DNA of 64,000 bases. It comes from Hymenoscyphus infarciens (taxonomy: Eukaryota; Ascomycota; Leotiomycetes; Helotiales; Helotiaceae). The stretch lies in the NCBI GenBank assembly GCA_001414345.1, contig LLCB01000175.1, forward strand, positions 55,648 to 119,647. The letters are read 5' to 3'. A program made the translations under genes and the position numbers. This document shows positions 21,153 through 34,602 of the stretch, in pieces (position 1 is the first letter of the stretch; every line of letters starts with the position of its first letter). Under the pieces are notes generated by a model that was not told the DNA's origin, ran no database searches, and worked only from the letters and a program-made list of their open reading frames with translations.

Positions 21153-24146
21153 TCATTGTACGACCTGAACAAAGTATTGCATCAGCACGAGGCCATGGCT
21201 TCAACAACAAAGCCCTGTCGGGACTTTAGCTCACCTTTTCTCGTAGAGTTCCCATAAACTGCTGGAAGCTCATTCCTTGATCTGCCCGATCCTCAACCAG
21301 CAATGTCTGAGCCCACAACTTCAGACTTGGATCGCCATCTTCCCGAATCACATACAAATGCGGCACAACAATACTGCCAACACCACGGGACCGGTAGTCG
21401 CGACTCTTCTGAGCCACAGCACGCACTCGCTCGTTGAAATCGTTGTCCAGTTCTGGCAGGGAGCTCTTGCCAACCTTGAGCTTGGTTCGATCAGGAACAT
21501 CGAATACATCGGCAAGAAGTTGGGGTACTGCATCTCGTCCAACCCACAAGAATTGAGTTTGTCCATCGTCGATGAGATAGAGTCCATATGGAACCAGCCG
21601 TTCTGAGGACAAGTTATGAGGAGGTGGTAGAACGATTTGGCTGGTTTCTGGGTCAGGGATACCTGCATTATCGGGCATGTCATGCAGCGAGTAGAGGCGT
21701 GGGTAGATGTATTGCATCAAAAGTGGCAGAGGAAGCGTTGAAAGTTGGCAAAGAGCTGCTGATCGAAGATCTGATGGAATCTGTGCAGATTTTCGAAGAC
21801 CCACGTTCTTGATGAGACCCAAGAACAAGACTGGTAAGCCACGGAGATTGGCGGGAAACTGCAAACCGCCTCCCCCCATGTTTCCACCAGCCAGCTCTTT
21901 CTTGAAAGTTTGCAAAAGCTCAATGAGCTTGGACTGAAGTGCCTCCCTGGCTGGCTCGAGACCACTGCTAAGGGCACGCTCGACAGCCTTATGACTGAAG
22001 AATGTTGTGATGGCGCATTGATCAGCAGAAGCATAGACATCGGCAAGATTTGTAGTTGTAGGCAATGACAAAGTCATTACTCGGATTCGTCTCTCCCCAT
22101 TGCTGGTAGTGTGGAGAACGGCAGTTTGCATGCAAACAAAGTTCTTCGTCAAGCTCTCGTCAATAGCCACTTCGACAACATAGCTCTGATCTCTTGGGAA
22201 TGCTGGAAACGCGCAAAGATCTGAACTTCGGTTGAAGAAATTACCATAGAATGTGCTCATGCGCAATCCTGTTGTAGCACGAACACGAAGAACAGCCTCG
22301 AGACCAATCTCAGCAGACAAGTAGTCACTGAATTCTGTCGCAAACTTGATTGCGTCCTCGCTTCTTCCTGCATTCCATCCCGGATAAAAGTAAGTTTGTC
22401 CTCCAGTATATCTTGGCAAGTTGCTCAGTGATGCTACATCTTGGTATTGGGACGAGAACAAGAACATGTCAATTGAAACTTGGTTTTTCGAGCATTCCAC
22501 AGCGAAACTCTTGTAAAAGCTGTTCCCGGTCTGAAGCAAAGCGCTTTCTTTGGTTGTTCCTAAAAGCTTCTTGTCTTCTCTCATTTCAAGCTTGCCATAA
22601 CCCACGTTTGGCAAGGATGCTGTGATAGCAACAATCTTGCCTCCAAGTGGGGAAATAAGTTTGTGACCTGCCCTCAAAGCAGATCCCATACAAGAACCAT
22701 TGTTCTGATTGGCTTGAAACATGGATGGAAGTGCAGTCAAGAATTTCTCTACGCTGAGTCGGCTTTCAGATAATGGCACCAAAAGCTCCTGGGGAATTGG
22801 CAAGAAAGGTTCCTCGAGATCGCTTACAACAAGCATATTTGTCTCGCCGTTCTCATCCGTATCTTTTGGTACGGCAAAGTAGTGTAAGCTGGAATCCACA
22901 GCCATGAAACCGACACGAGTTCTTCGATCGGCATTGGGTATCCTATTCAAACTGTCCAAAATTGTACGGGCGCTGGTTGCGAGAAGACCGCAGGATACTG
23001 ATGCATAACTAACATCGAACAAGAAAAGGTAGACGAGAGGTTGTGGTGGTCGGACCATATATTCCTGAGGGGCGACAAATTCAACAACTGCGTGGTTAAG
23101 TTCAGGCCTTTGCCATCGGTCAACGCTTTTCTGAGCAGCTGCATCCCAGTCAAAAGCTTGGGGAACATCGTTAGTGAGGTTGCACATGTTACATCTCCAT
23201 CTATGCCCATGATCCAAGAATGTGACGTAAGGATTTATGTATGATCGACATCTTCGACAACGAGAGATAACTTGATCTTGGACAATTGGAACTGGATCAT
23301 CTACATCGTGTAAAGATGTATATGGTTGAATAACGAGCGCGAACGGCAGTTTTGACTTCTTGAGTAGGGAATGTGTAGTTGGAACCGCATTAAGAGTTGA
23401 GCGGACGTATTTTGGAGGGCAGTTGGCGTCTGGTGAAGGAGTAACACTGGACTATAGGATGAAATCAGTATAGTGGTTTCTTCTCTCCGTATATCCAAAC
23501 TTACATTCTGGGGTAAAATAATCGCGGGAGGTGGTAGATCAAGTTCTGCCACATTGAAAGGCTGATTCAAAAGATCTGTGGGGTATAACTGGTTCAAGGC
23601 TGCTGGTCGACCTGGAACTTGCTGAGGTTGAGCCTGGGGTTGTGCTCCTACTCCCATCTGTCCCATTCCTTGTGTTATTCCAGCAATGCCACCAGCTGGT
23701 GCTCCCGGACCTGGATAACCTGCATCTGGTGGTTGATAGCCCACACCGCCGTACTGAGGTTGCCCAACACCCCCATATGGGGCAGGTTGCTGTCCAGGAA
23801 TTGGGGCTCCAACGGGAGCTCCGTATTGAGGTTGTCCGTATGCTGGTTGGGCATCTGGTGCGGCATATCCACCGCCATATGCTGGAGATTGTCCTGGAGG
23901 TTGGAATTGACCGCCTCCCTGCGGTTGCCCCCCTAGAGCCGAATTCGCTCCCGCTCCAAAGTCGTAAGCTTGCGCCGCATAACCTCTCTTCTTCTTCTTT
24001 CCCCCATCGTGCTCGGCTTGTCCAGGTTGAGGGGGTGGTGATGTGGTTCCAAAGCCAGGTTGCGCTGGGCTCTGTTGCTGTTCAAAAGGATCTGGGGCAG
24101 GATAGCCTTGACCTGGGCCTGGATAACCCTCTTGTGGCGCCGCCAT
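21153..24146 (-). CDS. sec24: COPII coat subunit Sec24
   Basis: Three exons, 24146-23505, 23451-21235 and 21164-21153, encode 956 aa. Sec24 is the cargo-selecting half of the Sec23/Sec24 COPII coat on ER exit sites. The N-terminal about 210 residues are Gly/Pro/Gln/Tyr-rich and disordered, as in the family. The zinc finger follows ([12 protein letters not shown] ... RWRCNMC; Cys 279, 282, 301, 304), then the trunk domain ([13 protein letters not shown]), beta-sandwich, helical domain and C-terminal gelsolin repeat ([15 protein letters not shown]). The last exon is only four codons. A 70-nt intron with CTGAT branch and TTCAG acceptor joins REK to VVQ-stop; without it the frame would end one residue later as REKVS. 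I judge the spliced ending more likely. Confidence 0.95.
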
Positions 24147-24895
24147 GTTTGGGGTTCGTGAATCGATGCGGGGTGGGTGATTGCAGCTTCACCAGTCTGC
24201 GAGAGGTTGTGAGGGTGTTGAGATGCCGAAGAGCTTCTGGCAATTGTAATTGTTGGGGCGGAACGAATTGGCGATCGAAGACGTCGAGGTAGACGTATCC
24301 AGGGAACACGTTGCTGTATCGCTATCGCGTATCTCTCAGACAATTATCTCGGGAATCAGCTTGAGCAGATGGTGAATAGGTTGGCAAAGAGGATAGTCAT
24401 GACAATGGTCAGATTTGAAGCTCGTCGGGGGACCAGAAAATGCTACCTACTAGTAGCCTTGTGTGTCTCCGACTCTCCAGCAAGGTGGTCTTCCAAGCTT
24501 ATCACGTGCAAGAGCCCCGCATCGGAGTCGTAGGTTAACCGCAGTGACTCCCCTCCTACCTACTTGTGTCGGTGCTCACCCGGCACTCGACTGTGCTGTA
24601 TTTGCCTTCCCCCATATCACCATCCCAGCGTCTCATCTGGGGTTGAGAACCCCATCTCTAATCCCAAAAATCGAGGAGAATCCCCCATCTACGTCTTCAA
24701 TGACCGCACCGCCCGTTACCCCCTCATTTCCAGAATAATCGCCATCCCGACCCGGTACTCATCACCTCACCCCATCCCAATCGACTCGAGTGATCTGAAG
24801 CTTGACGCGAACTGGGAACCATATCAAGCTGCTAGTCAAGTCTCACGGCATCTCCTTTTCATGCCAGCGGTATTTCGGTTGGGGAAACATTGTGG
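24147..24895. other. Divergent promoter region between SEC24 and the RING gene
   Basis: 749 nt separate two divergently transcribed genes. Pyrimidine-rich stretches and short frames are present. No additional gene or known regulatory site is identified. Confidence 0.6.
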
Positions 24896-27192
24896 ATGAC
24901 CATGAATTCGGCTTCTCCAAACGCCTCTACCTCCGGAGGGAAAGTGATCAATACTTCCTCGTCCTATTCGCCCCTCCAACAGCAGCACTCTCAGATCATA
25001 TCCCCCAGCTTTGAATCCGGATCGAGGCGCTCAGGTCAACAGTCAATTCCCATTCATGCCACATCCCGAAACAACCAAAGTCACAAGAAGCAACACAAGA
25101 ACTCCAAGAAGTCGAGGTTCATAGACGAGGACACAATGGCAGAAGCAGTAAGACCAATAGCCCTCATGGAATGTATAAGCTAATAGAAACAGGGAGCCAT
25201 GAGAAATGCGAATGGCCGAAGGGGTCAGACGTCCATCACTCACCTCATGAACTTTTCCCTTCCGCCACGACCCCAAGACTACCGTAACACCATGGCGAGG
25301 GGAACACGACGGGGTAATACATATGGCATTGGATCCGGTCACCATTCCAGTGATAAAGCAAGGTAAATCTCAAGAACCTTCGCGTGGTTATCACTCCTAA
25401 CAATCCCAGGTACATACACGCGAATTACCGCTTTATAGTCAAGCCCAATGGAGATTACAAGCCTCAAGCCGTCAACGCCGACGAACATCTCGACTGGAAC
25501 GATGTTCTCCAAATACTTGCTTCCTCGGTTTCTCAAGAGGCATCATGTCCAATCTGTCTCTCCCATCCAGTAGCACCTAGGATGGCGAAATGTGGGCATA
25601 TATTCTGTCTACCATGCCTCATTCGATACATGCACTCTACCGATGACGCAAATCCTGTTCCGGAAAAGAAGGCGCGATGGAAGAAATGCCCGATATGTTG
25701 GGATTCGGTGTATATTTCAGAGACGAGACCTGTGAGATGGTATACTGGACAAGAGGGGGCAGCTCTCAGAGAAGGAGATGATGTGGTTTTGCGACTTGTT
25801 ATGCGACAACCCAGCAGTACTCTCGCCTTACCTCGTGATGGAGCCGACGTTCTTGGTAAATCGGAAGACATTCCATGGTATTTCGCTGCCGAAGTAATGG
25901 ATTATGCCCGGATTATGAAGGGTAGTGAGGATTACATGCTAACACAGTTCGACAACGAGATCGAGGAGCTTCAGAGGCAAGAGACAGAGGATGAGTTGAT
26001 GTTTGGAGAAGAGCCCCAGTGGACGAGAAAGGCCGTAAATGCTGTCAAGGAAGCCAAAGAAAAGGTGGAAGGAATCGGAAACCCACCTCCCACACCAAAG
26101 GAACCGACCGAGAAGAAACCAAAGAGGTTACCTATACAATTCACAGCTATTGAAGAGGTACCGGAAATGTATTTATATCAAAATTCTTTAAAATCAGGAG
26201 TGGATGCGTCCAACAGCTCACCTGGATTGTCGACCCCGGAAGTTGCTTCCACTGGCCAGCCAACCACGGAGTCTACCACGGTCAATAGCAATGTCAATGT
26301 TATTGAACAAAAAGCACATCCAGCACATCCAGCCATCTCAAAGCCACGTTCTCGTACATTAAGCGAAGCACACCATCCCGATGCACCCTACTTTTTCTAT
26401 CAATCCCTCCTCCATTATTATCTTGCGCCACTTGATATCCGGATCCTCAAATCAGCTTTCGGAAATTTTGCATCCTTTCCATCAACACTTCTTCCCCGCG
26501 TTGAGCGCATTTCTACTGGCAATATAATGGACGACGAATTACGAAAACGAACCAAATATCTTTCTCACCTTCCGTATGGCTGCGAGGTCGGCTTTCTCGA
26601 ATGTAATTGGACGGACGTGGTAGCACCTGATATCCTAGACCAATTCAGAACCGAGATCGAGAAGAGGAGAAAGCGAAATAGAGATAAGGAAAACCGAGAA
26701 GAGAAAGATAGGGTGCGAGCTGAGAAGGCAGAAGATGATGCCAGATGGGCCAATGCGAGAAGAAAAAGACCAACTGATTATGCGGAAAATTACTCCGAGG
26801 AAGATTTCCATCCATTGGCTTCGTCGTCCTTCGATCCAAATAACTCGTCTCCTCCCTGGCCCTCGCGTCAAGGGTCTTCATTTGCCACCCTTGCCTCTCC
26901 TTCCACGAGCCCAAGTGCCCCGAAGACGGTCTGGGGAACTGCAATGAAGGCTCCATCATCACCAGAATTCAGTGCTCAACCGGCACGGAATGATGCTGAT
27001 GATGGTTGGTTGCAATCCTGGGAGCACGAGTTGCAGGCTGAAAATGATTTGATCGCACAAGTCCAGGCAGCGTCATTGAATGGCGAGAGTAGCGCGAGTG
27101 TGGCACCCATCAGCACTGGCGGGGGCCAAGGCAAAAAGAAGAAAGCTAAAAAGATCACTTTGATGAGTACGACTGCTAGAAGAGCAGCTTGA
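24896..27192 (+). CDS. mag2: RING finger E3 ligase, RNF10/Mag2 type
   Basis: Three exons, 24896-25147, 25193-25362 and 25410-27192, encode 734 aa. The introns are very short (45 and 47 nt) but have good signals, and joining them restores the conserved THLMNFSLPPRP and RYIHANYRFIV segments upstream of the RING. The C3HC4 finger has Cys 187, 190, 202, His 204, Cys 207, 210, 234 and 237 (SCPICLSHPVAP, KCGHIFCLPCL, KCPICW). A central WYF...DEI segment and a Lys/Glu-rich coiled stretch (EKRRKRNRDKENREEK) follow, and the tail ends in a Gly/Lys-rich GGGQGKKKKAKK motif. Human RNF10 and yeast Mag2 ubiquitinate 40S ribosomal proteins during quality control. An alternative start is the ATG at 24902, which has better context (ACCATG). 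Confidence 0.88.
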
Positions 27193-30100
27193 GATGAGAA
27201 TAAAGCATATGGGCGCTAGGTCGGAATGGGTCTGTCTATAGCGTTTTGACTTATAGGGGTTTGGGGGCGGGGTTACTTTGCATATTTCTTCCTCTTCTTT
27301 GAGTGTAGAATAACTTAATTATTCATGCTTTTTAAGAGATCATTATCGTTGCACACATTTATTTTGTGTGTGGGAATGAATAAATTTAAATTCATGGTCT
27401 TATACTTGGATTTATCTGAAGGATGTGTTTGCCATGGAGACTACGGGGTAGTAGAGTGTAATGGTGCCCTGACTCGTGAAGCCGAGCGCTGTACTTCAGT
27501 GGACGCCCATGTAGTTTCAGGGCTTCCAATTTTACCGGGTGCCAGAAGCTTTCAGGGGACTTTGGGGGACTCATGGGGGATGTCCAGGGGCCCCCCTGTC
27601 CGCCTGTCCACTCCCTTCCTTGATGGCGGTTCCGTGGGTCCTTTTCATCTTTTTTTCCCTCGAAGGTGAAATCAGAACCACCTAGATTTCAGCTTGTGCC
27701 TTTTCGAAATTAGAAATATATTTGAGAAGGGTTAGGAGAATCAGGAACTGGGGGAGGGGGGGGGTTTCGAGAGGGCCTTGGGATCATGCATGATTGAGTG
27801 TCTGATATTTTGAATATTTGGAGTCATTGTCTGAAGTAAACGATTCCTTTTTTTCCTACTAGGTAGTTTATAGAAGTTGTAGGTTTTGACTTGTTTCTTC
27901 TAGGTACCTTTTCCGCTGGACGATGATAGGGACTCTTCGTTGAAGATGGGGAAGAAGTCTCGGTGGGACTATTGAGGCTTGAAATTTGTTTTGGAGAGGA
28001 GGGTAGCTGGAGGAGGGAATATGAATAGGACGGATGATGGATAATGGATGATGAATGATGCAGAACCTGCTAGCAAAGTTGTTTGTTTGGGCATGTTTGT
28101 TGTGGCCATGTGGGGGGGGGGGAATCTTCTTCTAGTGTTGACGTGTGTGTCAGATCCCAAGCTTTTCTCTACATATACCAACTTTCTCAATTTCTTGGAA
28201 ACTCTTGGATAATTATGAGTATTGACCAAAAGTGCTTAAAAGAATTGAGAATTTGAGTTCCTAAATCTTCCAAGCCATCTCGCATAAATTTTTTGATTAT
28301 TCTAAACATTTTCGTATAATTTAAAGCAGTGACCGAGGCTTTTCTTTTTCAAGTGATGGCGATTTCGTGGCTTTTAGTATTGAATCAAAGGGCGAGCTTT
28401 TAAGTGCGAGTAACGTTAACTTGGGAGCGTCTAATTCATGGATTGTACTGAAGTATGGAGAAATGTCTTACCTCGACTCCAGGGCGTGTGAGAGGAATAA
28501 GCGAGTCTGAGCTGGCTATGATGAGCTAAGGATGGCATCTTGAGATTAAAAGACTTGGTTCTGTTTAGAATTTCTTTTCTAGATTATACACCACCACCAC
28601 CATATACAATGATTCATGGAGCGGACTGAATTTGGGGGGATAGATATGGAGTCTTCATTTTTTTGACTTCTGCTCTTTTTGCTCATGGCTTTCTTCGTAG
28701 AGGGTTGAACCGTTTGGGACGCTGGGGATTTCGTGAACTGGGTTTGTTGTCGTTAGGGAGGTCGTTGTCGATTGTTCATTTTCGATTGTTAGGTTGAAAG
28801 AAATGGGTACGAAAAGAGTAGAGTGTAGAATGTGTTGGATGGATGTTACTTGTCCTGTTCTGGGGGTTTCAGATGAAGTCGTGGGCAAGCCGGTATACGG
28901 TTCCAAGGGCAAATGCCACGTCTCTCAGCGGGTACTTTAAAACCCTAACGCCAAACCTTTGAAGATGCCAGATTTTTATAAACTTTTTTCGTTCTTCTAG
29001 TGGCTTGTTTGTTTGTGCTTGTCATATCTTCTGCAACCTCCGTCTCATGATTCTGTCTCTTATCAAGAGCAAAACATTTGACGCTTCTCTGGTTGAGTTC
29101 GCCAGGGGCCAACTATTAGACTCTGTTGGTGTGATGGTGTGATGGAATTCAAAAAGCCATAGCGTGGTTCATCGTAAATTGACGTGTCTCCATTCATACT
29201 CTCAATTCCCCTCTCAAGAATACTCGATTTGCAGCATCAACATAGCAAGAAAGACGGAATTTAAGGGCGTTCATCATCATATACACTTTCTGCTATATAA
29301 TCGCACAAAATTAGGAAGAAAGAAATTTCGTCACGCAGAGAAAGACCGAGCTCGAGAGAGTGGAGAGATATAGGTAATTTTTTGTACATGCATATTCTCT
29401 CTTTGCTAATTTTCACGGCAGTTGGAACTGCTTTCCTAAAACTTGTGGACTTGATACGCGAGTTTTGTTCTAGATGGGGGGTTTGATAGCGATTTAAAAG
29501 TTGTTGTCGATTGTTATTTTTCGTTCCATGGTTTCTTTTGTTGAGCTGGGGATAGGGCACCAGGGGGTGTACTCGTTCGTGAGAATATTCTTCGTGCTTT
29601 CCAACACCCAAAAAAAAAGAAAAAAAATTTATTAAACGAGCAAGAATAGGTTGAGCAACTGCGTAGAAATCATTACTATAGATAGCATCTTATTTCAAGA
29701 CGTGGTTAAAGCTTTTGTTTTCATAATTTAGTGTTCCTGAGCACCAAGCATACTCTTACAAGTGCACCCCTTGGTAGGGCGAGAGTTATAACTGGAACTT
29801 CGATATTTCTTCTTGTTGGACAAAAGCGTTCGTTGAGGGTAACTAACAAGCGAAAATTGATTGCCTTGACCTCATAATTTGTTTTGTTGCGGCTATTCAA
29901 GCGAAAATTAGAAGTGCTGCGAACGAGTACGAGAAAAATCACGGTAAGCGGTCTAGATGATACTTGGAGAGTTGGTTACAGTGTCATGTTTTCGCCCTCT
30001 TGGAAGCTAACTAATTCATGAGCTAGCATAGAAGTCGCTCAACTGAACAGGGATCCAGGTAGAGGACGAGGTTCAAGAGCCAAAGTATCAAATGTTGATA

Positions 30101-32647
30101 GATAAGGGAGATATAGAAGGATCTTTAATTTATAGTAATTAACACTCTTACTACCTAAATAGTTATAAGTACCTAGAATACTACTTAATTCATCAAAAAA
30201 TAACTGTTTTACCACCTAATTAAATACTCTATAAATCTAAACTCAAATAATAGTACGCTGGTCTTAAAAGAGAGATACTTTAGTTAGAAATATACTGTTA
30301 TTTTATTTGCTTATTAGTTCCCTTACTTTTTTAAAACTCTAGAGCTAGTATTTATACTTACTATACTTTATTTTATTATCTCTTTCTTTAATAATTTACT
30401 TTTAGCATACTTATATACTATTCTTCTAGTTTTAAGTCTTAATAGTTTTAGAGCTATGTCGTAGATTCTTTAATAAGATAAATAGTAATAATTATAAAAA
30501 CTTAAAACCTAGAAAAACTTAATTAAAGAACATTCTAGGGAGTACTAGGTAATTAACTGAATTAAGTTGTCACTTAGATTATATTAATTTATTACTACTA
30601 CTTTTTATAAACCTTATAATATATATACTCTATTCACTTAATTATAGTTACGTATTATAAGAGTAGTAAAGACAAATTAACTAAGAAGTCTGTCTCTCTT
30701 TTATAACTAGAAACTCTCGTTTTTAGAGGGTATTTATTTAGGTGGTAAAACAGTTACTTTTTAATTAATTAAATGGCATTCTAGGTATCTACGATTATTT
30801 AGGTAGCAAAAATGCCAATTACCGTTTAATTTATCAAAGACGATGTAAAGAGTGCGCCAAAGACAGCCCAATTTAAAGTCCTATTAATCAAAAACGTACC
30901 TTTGCCTTTTCTTTCCATTTTCCGATCTTTGGAGCGGCTAATGTTGTATATAAATTTTTCCAAGACGGAAATGGCTTGTAAGTCAACGCTTTAGCGAAGA
31001 CCAGGCAGCGGATTTTATGGGAATGGTGGAACCAGATCACTCTTACTGTTTAATCAACAACATTTGCCCTCCCCTTTGATACAACCAACATGGTTTCTCC
31101 CCCACCGGTCATTTGACGGTTCGATTGTGTTGCTGAATGTGTTCTTAAATAGCGTTTACTTCCGATAAGGGATTTGGTGTCGATTACGTACTTTTTGTTT
31201 GTTTCTTTGAAACTTCCGGTTGGGGTGGAAGATAATCAAATATAATCAATGGAAATTAGGTAAATTCAGAATCGAGAACACTACTGACAATCATGATACC
31301 AATCCTCTCACACTGTGTTTTCACCCAGAATGCTACCTCCTCCAGTCGTGTAGAGTTGCTAGGTACTTATTTATAGGCTTGAAAGATATAAGCCCTATAA
31401 TGTAGGAGAGTACAGGCTTCAAAGTTTCAGCCCCGTTTATTGTCGACCAGGTGGTGATAGAAGTCTTGTTTGAAGAATTGAGATAAGAGTTACGATCGCT
31501 TTTGTATGTCTATCTCGAAGATATAAGTTAAACCTACTACTCTGGAATACGTTTACACTATCCTTTCTTTTAAACGTTCTTGCATAATTTTTCCAAGTTG
31601 TCACGAAAATCTCGAGAGTATTGGACGGGTAGGGTGTACTATGAGCAAAGCTCAGGACTCTTACTCTCCTTGGTCCTCTTAGGCTCTTACCACCTAGGAA
31701 TATACATATGTCTCAGGCAGGGCTAAGAACTGCCATCCCATGAGCCATGTGAAAGCACAGGTATTGGTACTTAGCGCCACACCAGTTTGTCGTACTTTCT
31801 CTGACGAGAATATCAGTACTATGGGTCCAAAACTGGGTACCGTTTCGATGTTTCCAGGGATCATCTACGTCTTCCCTGTTTTGAGGCTCAGATTCTGAAA
31901 TGCTAAAATATTGAGATGTGAATTGAACTACTACGTTGTGCCACAGGGTCTACTGCAATGGAAGTTTATTGTCAGTTTGGGAGTTGTTGTCCATTGTACA
32001 TCTTTCGTTCGTTTTGAGCTTGTAGTTGGGAAGGAACGGAGTGAAAAATATCCTGGAGGTTGTACAAAATGCGCGAGTGATAATGTGAGAGCTTACTGTT
32101 GCAAAGGTAAGGTTGGTGCTGTCTGCAAGCGAGCATTTGAGTTCAGTTCAAATTATGTTGCACTGAGTTACATAGAATAAAGAAACATGAAAGAAAATTC
32201 TAGCAGTACAGTATACTAGCAATGAGGATAGTGCAGTGAATGACGCTTATTAGGAAAGAGTGTTGTCGCTAATATACCATACTCCACTCCTACTTATCTA
32301 GAGATTCTCGAGGCAACTCAGGGGCCAGGGTGCGAGCCAATCAAAACTCATCTCGGCAGGCGCGTCGGACTGGAATTTCAAATTGCTCTCGCGCATCTCA
32401 ACTACAACACGACAACAACAACTCTCAAGTCTACGCGAGTCGTCGTGCAACTGTTGGTCTGGGCATTGTTGATTTTGAATTCCGCAAGGACAATGTGCCT
32501 TTGACTATCTACTTTTTTTCCTTAGGGCATTTTGGGTCCACCTCACTACCTCCACTTCCACCCAACAACAACTGGCACTTCTAATTGCTTCTTCCACCTC
32601 TCAATTCCACTTATAATCTCCTTTTTTCCCCCCTCACCTCCTTCACC
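27193..32647. other. Gene-free 5.5 kb region
   Basis: No frame longer than about 116 aa and none with a recognisable domain. Base composition drops from mixed to strongly AT-rich between about 30.1 and 30.85 kb, where a degraded inverted-repeat element lies. The last few hundred bases are the ERG4 promoter, with CA- and CT-rich stretches before the ATG. Confidence 0.6.
30135..30822. mobile_element. RIP-degraded DNA element with about 90-bp terminal inverted repeats
   Basis: The left end (30135-30225) contains GTAATTAACACTCTTACTACC, then TACCTAGAAT and TAACTGTTTTACCACC. The right end, read on the minus strand (30822-30735), contains GTAATTGGCATTTTTGCTACC, TACCTAGAATGCC and TAACTGTTTTACCACC. 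The two match along about 90 bp. The interior is extremely AT-rich with no open frame, which fits an old DNA transposon or MITE mutated by RIP. Target-site duplications are not evident. Confidence 0.65.
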
Positions 32648-34602
32648 ATGTCGGAACAACGGTACTCACTGCGGCAGACTCCTAAGTATATATAAACACC
32701 CTTCTTGCTCCTCCCGCCCTCATATACTGACCGCCCTCGCTCGCAGAAAGACGGAACATCTCGGTCTGGTCCAAACCCCCGGTACACGTCGACCCTACCG
32801 ACGCAAGTCTCAATTCCCAATTGACGAAGAAGGCGACGACTCTTCCTCTGCGACAGATACCTCCTCGAGGCGAAGCACATCCGGCACCCAGAAGAAAGTG
32901 AGGCTGGTTGAGAAGGCGACGATGAACGGATCTGTAATGAACGGGTCTACAATGAACGGGTCTGCGTCTACGATGGACGGGGAATCCGAGACCTTGAATG
33001 GTAGCAATGGGTCCTCTGCATACGGCACAATGAATGGGATAGGCAATGGCAAGAGCAATGGCGCTGCGAAGACTGTTGCCAATGGCTCTTCCAGCGAACC
33101 TGCCGCGGCGAACACACCGGAACCGAGGCGCATTGTTGACGGCTGGGAGGTTGGAAAGGACCCCAAAATCGACTACTCGCCGCATTTTGATTTTGGGGGG
33201 TCCTTTGGGGTTGCGGCTATGATGATTTGCTTCCCCTTGCTCATGTATTACATGTGGATTGGCGCAACTTTTTATGATGGCAAATTTCCAACTCCGGCAC
33301 CTGGGCAGAGTTTCGTCGATTTTCTCAAGCATATGGGCAACCTTGTTTACACTGAGGCATTTCCTTCGGCATATGCGTGGAGCATTTACTGGACTTTCTT
33401 CATATTCGAGGGTGCATGTTATTGTCTTCTTCCCGGAGTCTACACCTACGGAAAGCCACTTGCCCATGAAGGGGGGAAGCAAATGAAGTACTACTGCTCC
33501 GCGGTCTGGTCCTTTTACACCACCTTTGCTCTCTTGGGAGCCCTCCACTACTTGAACATCTTCAAGCTCTACACCATAATCGATGAGTTTGGACCTATCA
33601 TGTCTGTAGCGATTTGCTCTGGATTTTTGGTGGCCATTGTTGCATACGTTTCCGCTCTAGCCCGTGGAGCTCAACACCGAATGACTGGGTATCATGTCTA
33701 CGACTTTTTCATGGGTGCGGAATTGAACCCTCGTATGTTTGGAATCCTCGATTTCAAGATGTTCTTCGAAGTGCGCCTGCCATGGTACATTCTCCTTGCG
33801 TTGTCTTGTGGAACAGCGGCTCGCCAATACGAAGAGTATGGTTATGTCTCAGCGGAGGTGTGCTTTCTGGTCATGGCTCATTTCTTGTATGCCAATGCTT
33901 GCTCCAAAGGAGAAGAGTGCATTACCACAACTTGGTGAGTTGCCAATCCCCCAATTTTAAATCGTCATCATTAGCTAATTAATCCAGGGACATGTACTTT
34001 GAGAAATGGGGCTTCATGCTCATTTTCTGGAACTTGGCCGGTGTTCCTTTGAGTTATTGCCACTGCACCTTGTATCTCGCCAATCACGATCCAAAGACTT
34101 ATCACTGGAACCGTTATGTGATGATGGCACTGTTCACCTCCTACTTATTCATGTACTGGATCTGGGATACCACAAACTCACAGAAGAACCGTTTCAGAGC
34201 AGCAGAACGTGGCACTATGGTGGAGCGCAAGACATTTCCTCAACTCCCTTGGCAAACGGTCAAAAACCCACGTACTATCAAGACCAAAACCGGAGACTCA
34301 ATTCTCGTTGACGGATGGTATGGTTATGCTCGAAAGATTCACTACACTTGTGATCTCTACTTTGCACTGACCTGGGGATTGGTTACTGGATTCAACAGCC
34401 CATTTCCTTGGTTCTATCCATTCTTCTTTTCTTGCATGATTGTGCATCGTGCATACCGAGATATCGAAAGATGCAAGATCAAGTACGGACAAAGCTGGGA
34501 CGAATACACTCGTCTGGTCCCTTACCTTTTCATTCCTGTAAGTTATGCTTGAATGAGATGGTATTTCCCTTGTGCTGACACCCACAACAGTATGTCATTT
34601 AA
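32648..34602 (+). CDS. erg4: Delta(24(24(1)))-sterol reductase (ERG4)
   Basis: Four exons, 32648-32685, 32747-33934, 33988-34537 and 34591-34602, encode 595 aa. The enzyme carries out the last step of ergosterol synthesis in the ER membrane, reducing the C24(28) double bond. The start [13 protein letters not shown] joins [13 protein letters not shown] across the first intron, as in fungal Erg4 proteins. After an Asn/Gly/Ser-rich insert (about residues 75-135) come the many membrane helices of the ERG4/ERG24 family. Family landmarks include [22 protein letters not shown] and a C-terminal [21 protein letters not shown]. The final exon has just four codons (YVI-stop); reading through would end in VSYA. 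The protein is longer than usual because of the N-terminal insert. Confidence 0.94.

Noticed and set aside
23445..23510. Reading Sec24 through its first intron
   Set aside because: The intron-retained frame diverges after VSLDIRREE; the spliced frame gives the conserved [19 protein letters not shown] segment and zinc finger.
23642..24292. 216-codon plus-strand frame
   Set aside because: It is antisense to the Gly/Pro/Gln-rich first exon of Sec24; the Leu/Val/Arg-rich composition is the complement of those repeats.
32682..33548. 288-codon minus-strand frame
   Set aside because: It lies antisense to the ERG4 exon, starts and ends arbitrarily and has Arg/Cys-rich shadow composition with no domain.
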